Part shown: in pieces, positions 1 through 13,400 of the stretch | How the letters are laid out: every line of letters begins with the position of its first letter | Numbering within the stretch: the stretch's first letter is position 1 | NCBI GenBank assembly: GCA_029851415.1 | Contig: CM056743.1 | Span: forward strand, 30,950,405 to 31,014,404 | DNA from: Eretmocerus hayati | Lineage: Eukaryota; Arthropoda; Insecta; Hymenoptera; Aphelinidae | DNA: 64,000 bases | Direction: 5' to 3' | The notes under the pieces: model-generated | What the model saw: only the letters and a program-made list of their open reading frames with translations | Databases searched by the model: none | Told to the model about the DNA's origin: nothing | Position numbers and translations under genes: made by a program

Positions 1-1538
1 TCGAAAATACCGTCTCCTCAAAAACAGAGTGCTAAACGATCACTATGTTTACATGAGAAACCTCTTAGAACTGACGAAAATCGTGAAAAAGTCATTAAAA
101 GATTGCTATTTATGAAAATTGGCCTCCTAAAAAATTATTTAACTCATGTCACTCAGTCTTTGTGATCATAACTCGACTACAGTGGCTTTAGGGAGTCCAA
201 CTAATTCAACTATCACTATAGTTGAATTAGTTGGACTCCCTAAAGATTATCATTATTGTCCCTAATATAGCCCATACTTTACATTACGACATTCAACTAT
301 CGCAAGACGAGTTCAAAAAGGATGATAACGATGACGTAATTGTGAAAAGAATTTTCGTCTAGAACTCGAAGCTTTGCAAAACAGCAGACATTTTGTAAAT
401 AATGATGACACGTGCCCAACTAACCTTCCAAATTCTTTTCGTACTAATCGTACTTACACTTTGACTACGCTGTTATTTGTAAATGTGACGAAAATCCAGT
501 TCCTCTCCATGGGGTCGTACACAATTCACGAGTAGTTACACAACTCGTCATCTCATTTCTTCAATGATGAGCTTCAGGTAGATGTCCAATACCCCCCCCC
601 CCCCTTACACTTTTCTCACTTATTTACATGATACTAGACTCAAGCAGTAACCGAATTCTAGAACAATTCAATTCAGGATTGAATAATGTATAAGGCCATG
701 CTCGCCATGCATCATGGGTTCAACGTCAGAACGACTCAATTTAAACAATGGTTTCCCTAGTATATATGATGATTTCTCCAAGCTCGATATCACGAGCAGC
801 AACAAAATGATTTCAATAAATTTTGGAATACTCGAGTTTGACTGTTTTGTGTCAAACATCTTTTTCTTGAGCATGTGCGACCAGTTTTGTTGTTTCTGAA
901 AGTTTTTTCGCTCTTTTCGGTGTATCCAGTTTTCCCTCGTTGACGAGCAATTGAGTTTGTGTGATCCATGTGCACAATGCTTTATAAATCCATACGTAAA
1001 CACAGCGTGTTTCCAGGTGTCCTCGCGTTTTCGTTATTCTAAATCGATTGGTAGATACCGAATTTTTAAATTCGTTTTAATACAGTCAAATTCAAATTTA
1101 TTCTCGAATAATCGAAAAATATTCAAAAGACTCCATTTTTATCATCTTTATACCAACTACATATATTAAAATTTTGCCCGAGCCAGACGATATATCTTGC
1201 ACAAAAACTCTAGTGTAGGTCATCTGAATTCCTCTAAAAGGGAATCTTGTAAAAATGACTCAAAACACGATGAAAAAATTTCAACTAAAATTCATTTTTT
1301 GCTTATATTTCCCTCTACAACTAATTTCTCTACCTTTTAATGAATTATAAAAATGCTTTTCATCATTTTACATCAATTCGTTGAAACCGAATTTGATTCA
1401 ACTACGCTTGAACCCGATTAAAATCCAACTTTCCTTCCAAAAATCGAAATTTCCTCAAAGACCTCCATTTTCATAAATGACGATAATAATTGATAACAAT
1501 ACCCATTGAAAACGGTTTGGGTTAGATAAATTCTACAT
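1..1538. other. Left-edge stretch with no gene recognised
   Basis: No coding exon with family similarity or convincing splice sites was seen. Open frames here are short and run through AT-rich sequence. The notable items are the perfect hairpin at 186-245 and a run of C at about 592-605. This probably lies downstream of gene A in the minus-strand cluster. Confidence 0.5.
186..245. repeat. Perfect 28-bp hairpin with a 4-nt loop
   Basis: Positions 186-213 and 218-245 are exact reverse complements, separated by the loop CACT. The stem begins CTTTAGGGAGTCC and is 28 bp long with no mismatch that I can see. No direct flanking duplication is obvious. It could be a tiny palindromic MITE, a small-RNA precursor or a recent palindromic insertion. 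The perfection of the pairing is seen directly; function is unknown. Confidence 0.9.
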
Positions 1539-3042
1539 GAGCGATTCCGCCTAAAAAATGACTTTCCGGGTTCTATAAGTTCCTCCAACTTTCTACGGTT
1601 TCGAACGTACGTTATAGCCGTTTTTCAGGGTGTATTCTATTGGTGCGCAACTATGGTAACAGTTCTTGAGACGATCCCAACGTCCCCGTATTTTGTGCTG
1701 CTTGCAAAAGGGTCGAGATGTCCTTTCCGTCCCCTTTCGTAAGCCGGAACTACGACTTTGAATCCACTGCGGCAGGTCAAAACCTTCCATGTATGTGTAA
1801 CGGTGCACTCCAAATTGTGTAGCTTCAAATAACATAATCCAGCACTATGCGAATCCAAATGAAACCTTCAGCTTGAGCACGGCCATCCGACATTTTGAAG
1901 ACTGATTTGCGCCAAAACTGCTAAACCAATGAGTTTGTCATCTTCCAGATACATCTAATTCGTGTCGTGACAATAGCCAAAAATTCGAGTCCGCGGACAA
2001 GCACATTATATAAACATGTGTTCGAAACGGCGCACGACGCAACATATCGATTTGTAAAACACATTTTTTGTAGTATTTAGTTCCATTGAGGCAAATCTGT
2101 GTGGAAAAGAGTCTACGATTCAATCGTCCAATTCAGTTGGCGAGCCGTGGTAATATTTATTGGGGCAAAATGTCAATTTCATCCCTGTTCATTTGTTCCC
2201 CTCTGCGATCCCTTAAACTTGAAGTATCTTCACTCTTCATTCTTTGGGGTGGAATTTTCTGTCAAAAGAGCTACCGAAACCTTCATTTGAGCCGTCTTAG
2301 GGTAGATTTCTACCTCGAGATACTGAATTTTCAGTCCAAGCGTTCTATTTGGAGACGTTCTAAGTGTGTTGTTGTGAACCGCGTTTGCTGATCTTTTACA
2401 TGGATTTGATTGAATATCGGAGATTTGCATCAACTGATTTCTATGTCGAGCTTCTAAAACTTTGCCGTCGTAGAAAGAAATGATACATTGACAGAAATAT
2501 GTTATTTGATCCAAATATGGTGCGATTTGAAACTCATTTTTGTAAGTATTTCGCATTGATTTTTGAAGTCACGTAAACATCAGGTCTCTTACGAAGTTCT
2601 ATTTCCAAAGCTTGCATATCTCGAATTTCTCTCTAAAAATTCATGATCACTATGAAATACAACGAGAAATTTCATAAATTAAAAATTGTTCCTCTTAAAC
2701 TTCACGCCAAGCTCATGGTTTTTTTTTGTTCCTTTTGGATGACTGTTTCAGTCCTATTTGAGCTGAAATTTTCAGTCAAACTCGATTGGCTATTTCCAGT
2801 AACTCTTCGGCTGGAAATATATATTTCCCGCTTGAGATTGAAATCAACCCCAAGGAATTTAGAGTATTTGTCTGACCTCAACTTTCAGATATGTGGCTCT
2901 AGATACTCCTTCTTTGCGCCGAAAAGAGTCGGAATTGAGAGAAACGAGCCTCCGAAATTCGTGAGATTGGAATAATTTGTAAGTCCGAATGACTCTTCGT
3001 GGCGATTTTGGCCCTAAAAACCCACTCTCAATGGAATCACTC
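1539..3042. mobile_element. Non-autonomous TIR element, long copy of a two-copy family
   Basis: The left end GAGCGATTCCGCC and the right end (reverse complement GAGTGATTCC) are imperfect terminal inverted repeats. Inside, the stretch from about 1625 (attctattggtgcgcaac) to 3042 matches the element at 17962-18920 in the same orientation. No intact transposase was recognised. This copy is about 1.5 kb and the other 0.96 kb, so one has gained or lost internal sequence. A target duplication is not clear at this copy. Confidence 0.55.
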
Positions 3043-3261
3043 ATGAAAATTGGGTCGATCCCAATCAACTTCATCGCTATCGAAATTCGTACACCTGATG
3101 TACGACAACTTTCTCGAAAACGTCATTTGTCAATAGTAAATATCAAGGTACAAGGGTGTAAAAACTTTTTCAACGCGTCCGACTAATTGGGATTGAGTGA
3201 ATCATCGCGAGAATGCGAAGAATAGATAATAATTTTTGATAAATTGTGAGTAAAAGTTGTC

Positions 3262-3500
3262 AAACTCTACACAATAGTACATTTCGATACAAGGGTGGAA
3301 AACTTTATTTCGCGTCCGAGTGATGGGTTTCCGGCCCGAGCCGTAGGCGAGGGTCGGAATCATCACGAACCCGTGTATCGAATACTATTTTTTGACAAAC
3401 TGTGAGAAAAAAATGGGAAATCAGTGCGGAAAAGTTACTTTTTCGCACAGTGTGTCAAAAAGTACATTTTTACGCGCAGTTTATCAAGATAACCCTCATC
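3262..3500 (+). repeat. Copy of the 'CGATACAAGGGTG' MITE-like family
   Basis: It contains the family core cgatacaagggtggaaaa, a central segment reading GAGTGATGGGTTTCCGGCC followed by gagggtcggaatcatcac, and the opposite end cgtgtatcgaatactat. Near ends of this kind are inverted relative to one another. Other copies lie near 35.5, 36.4, 39.5 and 61.7 kb. The flanks carry CGCACAGTGTGTCAAAA-type motifs. Confidence 0.6.
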
Positions 3501-4400
3501 TCATCCATGATCTTTCTATCAATTATTATTATTATTCACGATTGCCTAAAAAGTCCGTGAGATACAACGGGACCCAAATCCAAATGTGTTCAGTACGAGT
3601 GTTATACCCTACGTGACACAATGCATGCTTCGACCATTGGATTTCAAAAACACAATAGATACTAGGATAAGCATTAGCTCAAAAAAAGCAGATAATTTTA
3701 AGTGAATATTATGATTTTTTGTACGTTATGATGGATTTAAGAAATCTCGAAGAAAATAATAATTCAATATCAGTTTCGTAGAGAGTCATCATCACAAATA
3801 GTTGTTCGATTTCACTTACCGATGACACCAAACCAATCAGAAGTATAGAGCCAAGGTGAGCCAAGGTGAGCCAAAACATCAATGCCTCGCAATCATTTTT
3901 AAATGCTCCGTAAAAAATGAGAACTTTGATAAAAGATGGTGCCGGCATATTTCAAGATTTTTAAGAATTCATTCTAAAGAAGTATCTATTTATTTAAACG
4001 TTTGGATCCTGAAAAAGATGTAGAATCTGCAAGATTTGCATTATTTATAATATTGTGAATGAGTGAAAATTCCGAAGAAGCGCATATCTTTGACTTACTG
4101 TAGCAAATATACTTACAGAAGCATTGTAGTTTCAAATTAAAATTTTGCGCAACCAATAGATAAATGTGTAGTGCATAGATGAACGCCGCGCCGGTACTCT
4201 TTGAGCATCGAGACTAAATAATTTATGCAGTTATCAATCATCTAACATGCACTACTTTTGCAAATATTCATTCTAAATCTCAAAATTTTATTTTCAATCT
4301 GAGCGTCACTACATCCTCATCACTAATGATTCCGCGAATAAATCGTCCGTTTCAGTAACACGTCCTTTGGAATAAATAAAATCGTTCACTTGTGCATAAG
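3501..4400 (-). other. 3' flank of gene A, part of a duplicated block
   Basis: There is no coding exon. The stretch 3960-4330 resembles 19100-19330 and 40700-40900, which lie at the equivalent place downstream of genes B and C. These are remnants of the tandem duplication that made the cluster. A candidate minus-strand poly(A) signal AATAAA (read as TTTATT on the plus strand) lies at 4287-4292, about 110 nt past the gene A stop. Confidence 0.55.
4287..4292 (-). terminator. Candidate poly(A) signal of gene A
   Basis: AATAAA on the minus strand, about 110 nt beyond the gene A stop codon. Position and sequence fit a eukaryotic polyadenylation signal, but no transcript evidence is available. Confidence 0.35.
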
Positions 4401-7400
4401 CTATTTCCACTCAGACTCTGATGGTCCATAAAACCACCCTAACATTCTATGATATAACTTTACAGCCCTGATTATTACAGGTGAAGGAAGTTCAAAATGC
4501 TTCCAAACTTCAACAACTAAATCTTCTACTTTAGACATTGTTTTCATATCAGGATTCTTGAACTTGCGAGAATCCTTCTTAATCTCGTCCCAAATGTAAT
4601 CCAGCTCACCAACAATTTGTTCTTCCATCTCACTCTTAGATCCAGCATAAGATGAGATCTGGAAATATTTTGTGAATTAGAGATATTCCTATACATAATT
4701 GAGGGGCTGCGTGGAAAAAGGGCGTAAGGGCGGTTACCGAGGTGGTTACGCACTTTTTTTCGCCCTTTCGCTTTCTAAGCCCTCTGAGGGGTGAAACCCG
4801 TTTTTGAAAAAGTGTTTACGAACCTCGAGATCTTGAAAAAAGCGTGGACGCCATTACGCCCTTTCTGCGATTCGACAAAAGGGCGTAAATGCCTTCACGC
4901 CGGTTTATCCATAAAATTATGTGAGTTACGCCCTTTCGCTCATAAATTTATGGAAGTTACGCCCATTTTCCGAATTTTCATCTCTTCATACTAGTTTGAC
5001 TACCTCACAATCTGCAGTGAATCGAATCACTCGAAATATTTGGTATTAAAAGTTTAGAACTAAATTTTCAACCGATATCGTGAAGCCGGAAATTACTTAG
5101 ATCTTGTTAAACAGAGCGCGTTGAGTAACATCGCGTTTCACATCATTTTTCACCAATGCAAAGCCATACTCTATCTCGATAGTATTCGGCGGAACCGTAC
5201 TTCATTAGGCACTTTGTTCATAAAATCATCCACGAACGTGTTCACACCCCAATCGAACGCCGCCGTTCGTCATGAAAAATCAACGAACAACGTTTGCAGA
5301 AATCTCACGATTAATAAACCAAGGAGTTATTCTGAAATTTCATCTATTCATGTTCCCAGCACACTCGTCCTTCTCAACGGTCCTGGAACTATTTTTACCT
5401 GATGGATAATCTAATTTCCTCAAAATGTCTCTTGCCTGAATTGATCTGAACTATATGAACCGTAGAAAGAGAAAAGAAGATGATTCTATCTACTCAAACT
5501 AATTTCAATGCCCAAAATCCGCATCGATGTCCAGTAAATCAACAATCGATAGAACGAGGTTACAGAGAATTGAGTGACCGATCGAATCGCAATTCGCTTT
5601 GCTCAATTTGATACAGTAGGACCGGAAACGTACGCATCCAAATCTTGAAGAGATTTTTGAGCCAGCCTAGGACTCACGGGTCCTATAACTAGGAATTCCA
5701 TCTCGAATTCCATTTTTCGTACCACAACTGCCACTCCAGTCGTTCTGCTCCGGATCATCTTCTTCAAAAGATGTTCTTCGCGAAAAGCAGACTAGCTTAG
5801 TTCCAGAGACGTAGAACAAGTCGCATGTGCTATTTCCTAAGTACCTACGTAGTACGCATCTTCTGCGAATAGACGCTGATTACTGATACGAAAGGACCCC
5901 GCCATAAACATAGGGATTTTGGGTTTCGGTCAAACTAATTCATCCGGGACTCAATCGAAAGATCTCGGCAAGCTGAGTGAAAGTCTCAATGGGCGCTCGG
6001 TCCGAGAGTTCATGGTTTCTGAGCTATTTCATCTAAAAGTCACCCGTGCTTGCTAGAGGAAGTGAGGTTAGGGGGTGTGTTGATACGATGTCGATCGCGT
6101 TCGGAATCTCTACGATCGACGAATCTTCTCATCACGAGCTTTCGGGCTTTGCCGTATCAAAGTGTTAGACGAATCATTCTCCGCGATTTTTTTGGAAAAT
6201 GAATCTGTCGTAGCTGAAAAATCGCACGGGACTGTTATTCAAGATTGTGAAGTGATACTCACAGATTTTTTTGTATGCAATCTGGCTATTATTAAAATCG
6301 ATCTCATTTTTTACTCTCTCAACGGGAATCGGCTATCGGAGACGAATCCTCGCAGAAACCAGCCGAGATTATTCGCTTGGTATTTAGAAGCTTTCGATGC
6401 AAAATACGCAATGCTGAGACAGTACGACAATGTTGGAGTGTCTCTTTCTCAATCTCGAGTTCTTCTGGTTTCTGCGAAGATTCGTCTCCGATAGCCGATT
6501 CCCGTTGAGAGAGTAAAAAATAAGATCGATTCGAATAATAGCCAGATTGCATACAAAAAAATCTGTGAGTATCACTTCACAATCTTGAATAACAGTCCCG
6601 TGCGATTTTTCAGCTACGACAGATTCATTTTCCAAAAAAATCGCGAAGAATGATTCGTCTAACACTTTGATACGGCAAAGCCCGAAAGCTCGTGATGAGA
6701 AGATTCGTCGATCGTAGAGATTCCGAACGCGATCGACATCGTATCAACACACCCCCTAACCTCACTTCCTCTAGCAAGCACGGGTGACTTTTAGATGAAA
6801 TAGCTCAGAAACCATGAACTCTCGGACCGAGCGCCCATTGAGACTTTCACTCAGCTTGCCGAGATCTTTCGATTGAGTCCCGGATGAATTAGTTTGACCG
6901 AAACCCAAAATCCCTATGTTTATGGCGGGGTCCTTTGCTTACTAAGTAACTTTCTTCTTATATTTGATACTGATACTCATATTTGATACTGATATAAATG
7001 ATACTGGAAAGATCCATTCCCGATTGAGTCAATCTTACAAGTACAATGGGGTTGCGCAGTTCTATATGAGGAAATTCGGTAGAGAAAAAACGCTTTCTTC
7101 AAGTCCCTTCAGATTTTTTGGGAATAAATAGAGCTCCAGGGTGCTCCTGAGAACCCACATCCATGCGGTTCATCATCATACAGTTTGGAAAAGAAGGATC
7201 GAGAAATCATAATCTCGATTTGTGTGTAAAGGATTTCGACCAAAACTTATCCGATAGGTTTTTGAGTCATTTCTCAAATGCTGTTATTAAAAACAAAATC
7301 GATTGAAGCAGTTCAAAGGTGCGAGCAAACTATTACAGTAGTACGGACTCACAAGGAGCACCCAGGGTGGGACACAGATTCGGCTGAAACTCTACTTTCT

Positions 7401-10400
7401 ACCACCAAAAAGTGAATACCGGAGCCACACTCGCAAATGCCCAACCGTTTCTAAGCTACAGCTTACGACATTAGTGTTGCCCATGTGGGCCCATATTCAG
7501 GAAAGAAATATATAGATATACTCGTAATGATAATGTTATAAGCTGCAACTCGAAAACTTTTGAGCATTCACCAGTAAGGTTCTGGGTTTCATCTGCCTGG
7601 CGGTAAAAGGAGACTATCCCCAGGGTTTTAGCAAAACCCTTGTTCCACAACCCCTGAGTGTTCCTCGTCAGTTTTCCCATTTTTGGTGGAATTTACAGGA
7701 TAGCTCTATCTTGGACGGAGACATTATGAGCGAGATGACTGTAGGTAACTTCTCCTTTCAATACACGAAAATGAAAAGAATCACTTGGGAACTTTTGAAA
7801 ATTCACTGCGATGCACTCCACTACCGATTCCTAAAAAGGACGTAACTACTTCGATTAGTCCTTGAGAATATGGAAGAATGGCGTAATTGCAGGGGAAAAA
7901 ATTCAAAAGGGCGTAAACGCCATTACGCCCTCGTAACTTCTCCGATCACTTTTCGAAAATATCGAAAAAGGGCGTAACTGAAATGTTCAAATTCCGAAAC
8001 GGCGTAAGTCACTGAGTGACCAAAATTATGAAGGGCGTAACTTTTCGGAGAAAGGGCGTAATTGCACAAGAAAAAATATTCACAACATCCCCCTCGGCAC
8101 GGAAACTCATTTTTATGGGTTCTTACTTTCAGAACAAGTTCTTCTACCTCCAAAATAAGTTCCTGAACATTGATATAGTGACTTTAGATCTAGCTTCCAT
8201 ATTTTTGGGCATCCATATTGAGCTTTCCGCGAGTACAGAGCTCCTGGGCGTGGGTCGAACAACTTTACCGCTATGAAACATCATTCAGTAGGTGCCCATA
8301 AGCATGCTTGTGAATTCTGAGAGTCATTGGACTTGACTTCGGGACTTACTTAGATATTTTGTGAGGAAGGTGCGCCGAAATCGGACCCCGTATTCGGAAA
8401 AAGGGCGTAACTGCATTTTTTGAGATTGCTGGAAAAATCTCAAAATCAAAGGACCCCGCCATAAATGATAGGATTTTGGCTTTCAGCGAATTTGACCGAA
8501 TTGGCAATCAATCGATAGAGCTTGACGTGCTGAGCAAAAGTCTCCATAGCCGCTAAACCCGAAAAATTCTCGTTTTCTAGTGATTTGGTTGCAAAGTCGC
8601 CGATTTTACCGAGCCAAAATAGGGTTATGGCATCAATCGAACAATAACATACGTTCGAATTCGTTCGGCTCGCTTGGTATTTGCCAGCTAAATACCTCTG
8701 ATGAAGCAAGAATCTTAGCATTACACGCGATTTGATAATCCTCTCAAAAGAATCGTTCACTGCCGCCATTCTCGCGGGATATTTTCAAAGTCCGCACAAA
8801 ATGTCTAACTCTAGAAATCATCAGAGTTGTATTTACACTCTCGACCAGTAGTGTACATTCGAGAATATATCTATCGAAAATCAGAATGCAATATCTCTTG
8901 GTTATCAAACGACGATTACATTTTCTGTCAGATCGCACCTATTTTGAGACAAAAGAATTCGATGCTTCACATGGTTTCAACAGAGTACTTAATTGACTTC
9001 TCATTTATGATATCATCTCGCTGAAACGAATATATTTTCGAAAATCAATAGGCGTCTACTCAAATAACCGTACAAGTCTCAATCCGCGATCCCGGGGAAA
9101 AAAAATTAAAACGATCTTCGCAACCTTTACCGATATAAAGTTGGGCCTGATTCGATTTTCGTATGTTCGAGCCGAGTGCGATACGACGCGGAATTCAATC
9201 ACCACCCAAAATTCGAAACGAATATCTCTCTGAAATTCCATAAGATCTTTTCAAATGTCTGTAGGCCCCCCCCTCCCGCCCCCGCACACTAGAAAGGTGA
9301 AAATCTCGTTACCTTCACACGATAAACAGTTCGGAAAAAAAGATTCAATGATTTTGTTTCAAAGTTGTACTGAGAGCTTAGACGTATTTTTCAACCATCC
9401 AGCGGGAGAACGCTCTTCTCAACGCACCCTTGCGTGAGGTGTGAGCTCTAAATATTGTATGTATCTCGTTGATGATGAAACTCGTCATCCGCATTTGCCT
9501 TGATAATATACTATGTCCCGCAGACCGTTTGAAATATCAAAATCTTTCGAAGCGTTTCGATTGTGCGGACTTTGAAAATATCCCGCGAGAATGGCGGGAG
9601 CTAGTGAAAGATTCTTTTGAGAGGACTATCAAATCGCGTGTAATGCAAAGATTCTTGCTTCATCGGACGTATTTAGGTGGCAAATACCAAGCGAGCCGTA
9701 CGAATTCGAACGTATGTTATTGTTCGATTGATGCCATAACCCTATTTTGGCTCGGTAAAATCGGCGACTTTGCAACCAAATCACTCGAAAACGAGAATTT
9801 TTCGGGTTTAGCGGCTATGGAGACTTTTGCTCAGCACGTCGAGCTCTATCGATTGATTGCCGATTGGGTCAAATTCGCTGAAAGCCAAAATTCTATCATT
9901 TATGGCGGGGTCCTTTATCCTCCGGCTCGGGTAGGGCTATTTCGAGAATGCCATCTTCTTTGAAATGAGTTAGGTCAACTCGTCCAAATACGCCTGTGGC
10001 GATTTTTATCAAGTTTTTATTGATTTTCTAAAAATGACCCTTTTGTAGTTACGCCCTTTTTCCACACGCCCCCTCAATTGTCTACACTTTTGATTAAAAC
10101 TGAATTCAACGTACTTTATCATGTTCCAAACCATCCACATGCCAATTTTCTGTGCAAGCTTGACAATCGCATGTGCAATTGTAATACGTTCGAAACAGTC
10201 TCTGCCTCGTTGATTTTGGCACATTATCGTAGATTGTTGAAGCAGGATTAAAAAATATGAGCTATGAGACAGGAAACAATTACATTACATGTCACAGACC
10301 ATACCAAATCAAAAATATTAAAATTAATAAAATATTAAGATACCCTATCTCCTTTTTTGATCGGCTGCAATGTATGCCATACAGACAAATGTTCGCGAGT

Positions 10401-13400
10401 CAAACCAGCTTTTATGTTTGGAATGCAACCATACATACTCATCAATGATGATGCATCAAATGATAAGTTAAGAAGTTTTTCTGCGCTCCCGCTTGTAGTT
10501 TTATACCCTTCGGCCATAAGGTCAGTTGGATCGACGAGTTGAAACTGCAAATAGAAAAGAATCTCAATTCAACTGTTGATGCTTCGTAAGAAAGTATTCA
10601 GCACTATAAAAGGCCGAAAAATGAAATTATCTGAATAAAGAAAAATGAAAATGTATAAGGCTTTTAGCCCGTATATTGTTTAGAATAAAATAAAAATACG
10701 CTGCTAAAAGTACTTTGCAGAAAGGTTTCTCACATCATTATATGATAATAAATATAATGAATATCACAGACACGTGTTACGGATTTCAGAGAAACTTGGT
10801 ATCAATCAATCGATTCAGGATGCCGAAAATTGTGTCTCGTGATCATTGAAAATGAAATGAATGAGTTGTCGAGGAAGATATGGACGAAAAATGAATATTC
10901 ATTAAAAAAGTGTCCTATATTTTGAGTTATTCTTTTGAGGAAAAATTTCAGAGAGATTTGAATCATCTACAAGCAGGTTTTTTCAACAGTATCTATAATT
11001 TGGTTGAGACGGAATTTTGATACAGTGGGTTCAAGGGTGACTTTCAAAAACTTCATTTGAATAATGTTTTACGGATTTTAAAAAAATTTGAGAATCAACC
11101 AATCGATTCAGAGTGGCGTATATAAGTAAGTCGTTAGGTCATTAGAATTGAGATAAATAAGTCGTAAAAGAAGATGCGAGGAAAAAATGAATAAAAGAGT
11201 ATACTCTTTTTCGAGTTTTCCTTTTGAGGAAGCTTTTCAGAAAGAATTGGGCCATCTGGGCTGAGGTTTTTTGAACAATATCTATTGTTTGGTTGAGATG
11301 GGATTTCGATGCAGTGGGATTGAAAATGATTAAAATGGAGTTTTTAGTGGAAATTCTGATTTTTTCGGAAATTCAGGGTCTCTGAAGATTAAATAAAATT
11401 TTGGTGATAACCAATCGATGGATTTAGCCGAAAGAAATAGAGTTTAGGTGACCCAATTCCCGGTGAGACTGTGTTCAAGAAAGATATTTGTGCATTAGAG
11501 ACGAAATTTTAGCAATTTTACTCTATAAAGCCCAAGAACCAAATTCGACTGGGAGCTGAGAGTTGCCAAATCACTGGGCTCTCAGAAATTTGATTCTCTA
11601 TCAACTTGTAGAAAGCCAAAAGGTGATCAGGTAATCAGTGAAAGAGAAAGCGTGTCCGACATAAAAAAACACACACACATACATATACACGCACATACAT
11701 GTACACGCACACACACACGGACAAAGGGGCGCAAAGATGAGTCTCTAACATATTTGAAGAGGTGAGGAGGAGAAAAGTTACCTACAATCGATAGATTTTG
11801 GCGAGAGGAAGAGAATGGTCTAAGCCTTTTTTTTGGATAAACGTAATTTTGTTGAAGAAAGAATTGGATTTAGTGAAAGGTGAAAACAAAGCTTTCTCTT
11901 TAGAGAAAGCAATAAAATAAAATATCTCAGAATTTACACGACGAGGGTTACTAATGTTGAGTTTTGATAGTAGACACAGACATTTTTTTGACTAATGCTC
12001 AAAGAGGACTCCTTGAGTCTCGGCAAAAGCCCTTAAGATTTTTGATAAAAGAATAAAAACCGCACGAATATTCAAAACAATAAACGTTTTTCGGAAACGA
12101 TGAATTTGTACAACCAATTGAAGCGCGTGCTTATGTCTGTACAAGGAATGCTGCAAACCCATTCAACGATTTTGACAAAATTCAATCAACTTCATAAGCT
12201 CGTATCTCAGTTTGACGCATCCGAAGTTCAAGAAATTACAGATACCTTCCTCAAAGGGTTCAAACTACGCAAAGAAACATCGTTTGTTAAGACTCAAGGA
12301 TGACTAAGGAAGCACTCATCACGAGCACATCAAACTTGGACATAATTCGGGTATTTTGAGAAACAGTGTTCTCTGCTTGGATCCGTGTATCGTGACATGC
12401 AAAGTAACATGACCTCTAAAGCTCAAGAAGACCTCGATTTTGGTTTGTATTATCAAAAAAATACTAATTTTTCAATCTTCAGAGCTCTTGCCGAGACTAA
12501 ACGAATTGTCTTAGAGCATCGGGCGTAAGAATCTCTCCATCTACACTAACTACCAGTCAAAAGTTTCTGGACACCTCAAAATTAAAGGTTGGATGTAGAA
12601 AATTAGATAATTCAGAGCTTCTAAATTACTTTACTGTAGCTCGTTCCGCCGTTTTTCTCAAAGTACTTATAGAATTTTTTTTTCTTTTTTTCGTGCGACA
12701 CAACAAACTTTTGCCAGGTCGAGTTTCTTCCTTGGGGAAACTGATAAAAATTGGGTCAAAACTATAACCGCTGGAAGCCAGACAAAAAGACATAGAATGA
12801 TGGATCAAAATGATTCAAAAAGCATTTGGGGGTAGTAGTCAAGAACTTTGAAATTTGTGCTTGGAAATTATTTTAAGTTGTTCCTGGTCCGAGATGTGAC
12901 TTTCTTCTCTCAAAGGAACATTTCTTTCATTTGAAAAAGTCCCAACATTTTCATTAACGGTGAGGAGATCGCACTTACGATCATTTTCCTTGAAATCTCT
13001 CAAGTTTTTCCTCATACGGCTGGTGAACGGTACCAAAAGTTGCTCGAAGGCGGGTCTTTTTATGACTTTAAAATCACTGGTCCATTTTTTCGAGAGAAAA
13101 CTTGTAGAAAAATAGTCATATCTCGAACTACAAAAGACGTAAAATGAATTTTAGAGGCGGATTTTGGAGTTCGTCACTTCTAACTTCAGATGGTCTTGGA
13201 ACTATTTCGATCTTTCAACTAATGCCTACCTTGCAAAGGTTGGAGTCTTCACTCAATTCTTACAAATTTCCCCAAAGATTTAACTGGACCTAGCAAGAAT
13301 TTTCTGTCTTACACGATAAAAACTTCAAAGAATTTTTGGAGTCGATGAAAAATGAGCTCTTCGGACTAACGAAACCGGTGGTGTAGAATTTTGTGAAAAG

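Larger units (their letters stand above)
4701..10075. mobile_element. 5.4-kb TIR DNA element inserted in intron 4 of gene A
   Basis: Both ends read inward as GAGGGG...GTGGAAAAAGGGCGTAA (TIRs of about 27 bp with a few mismatches around position 7-12). The element is flanked by AATT on both sides (4697-4700 and 10076-10079), which fits a 4-bp target duplication. The paralogous intron 4 of gene B is only 78 bp and lacks it, so this is an insertion after the A/B duplication. Subterminal zones at 4720-4970, 7870-8070 and around 8400 are crowded with GGGCGTAA in both orientations, like transposase-binding repeats. It contains two further palindromes (5891-6936 and 8448-9916). I see no recognisable transposase, so it is probably non-autonomous; the superfamily is unresolved. 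Confidence 0.75.
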
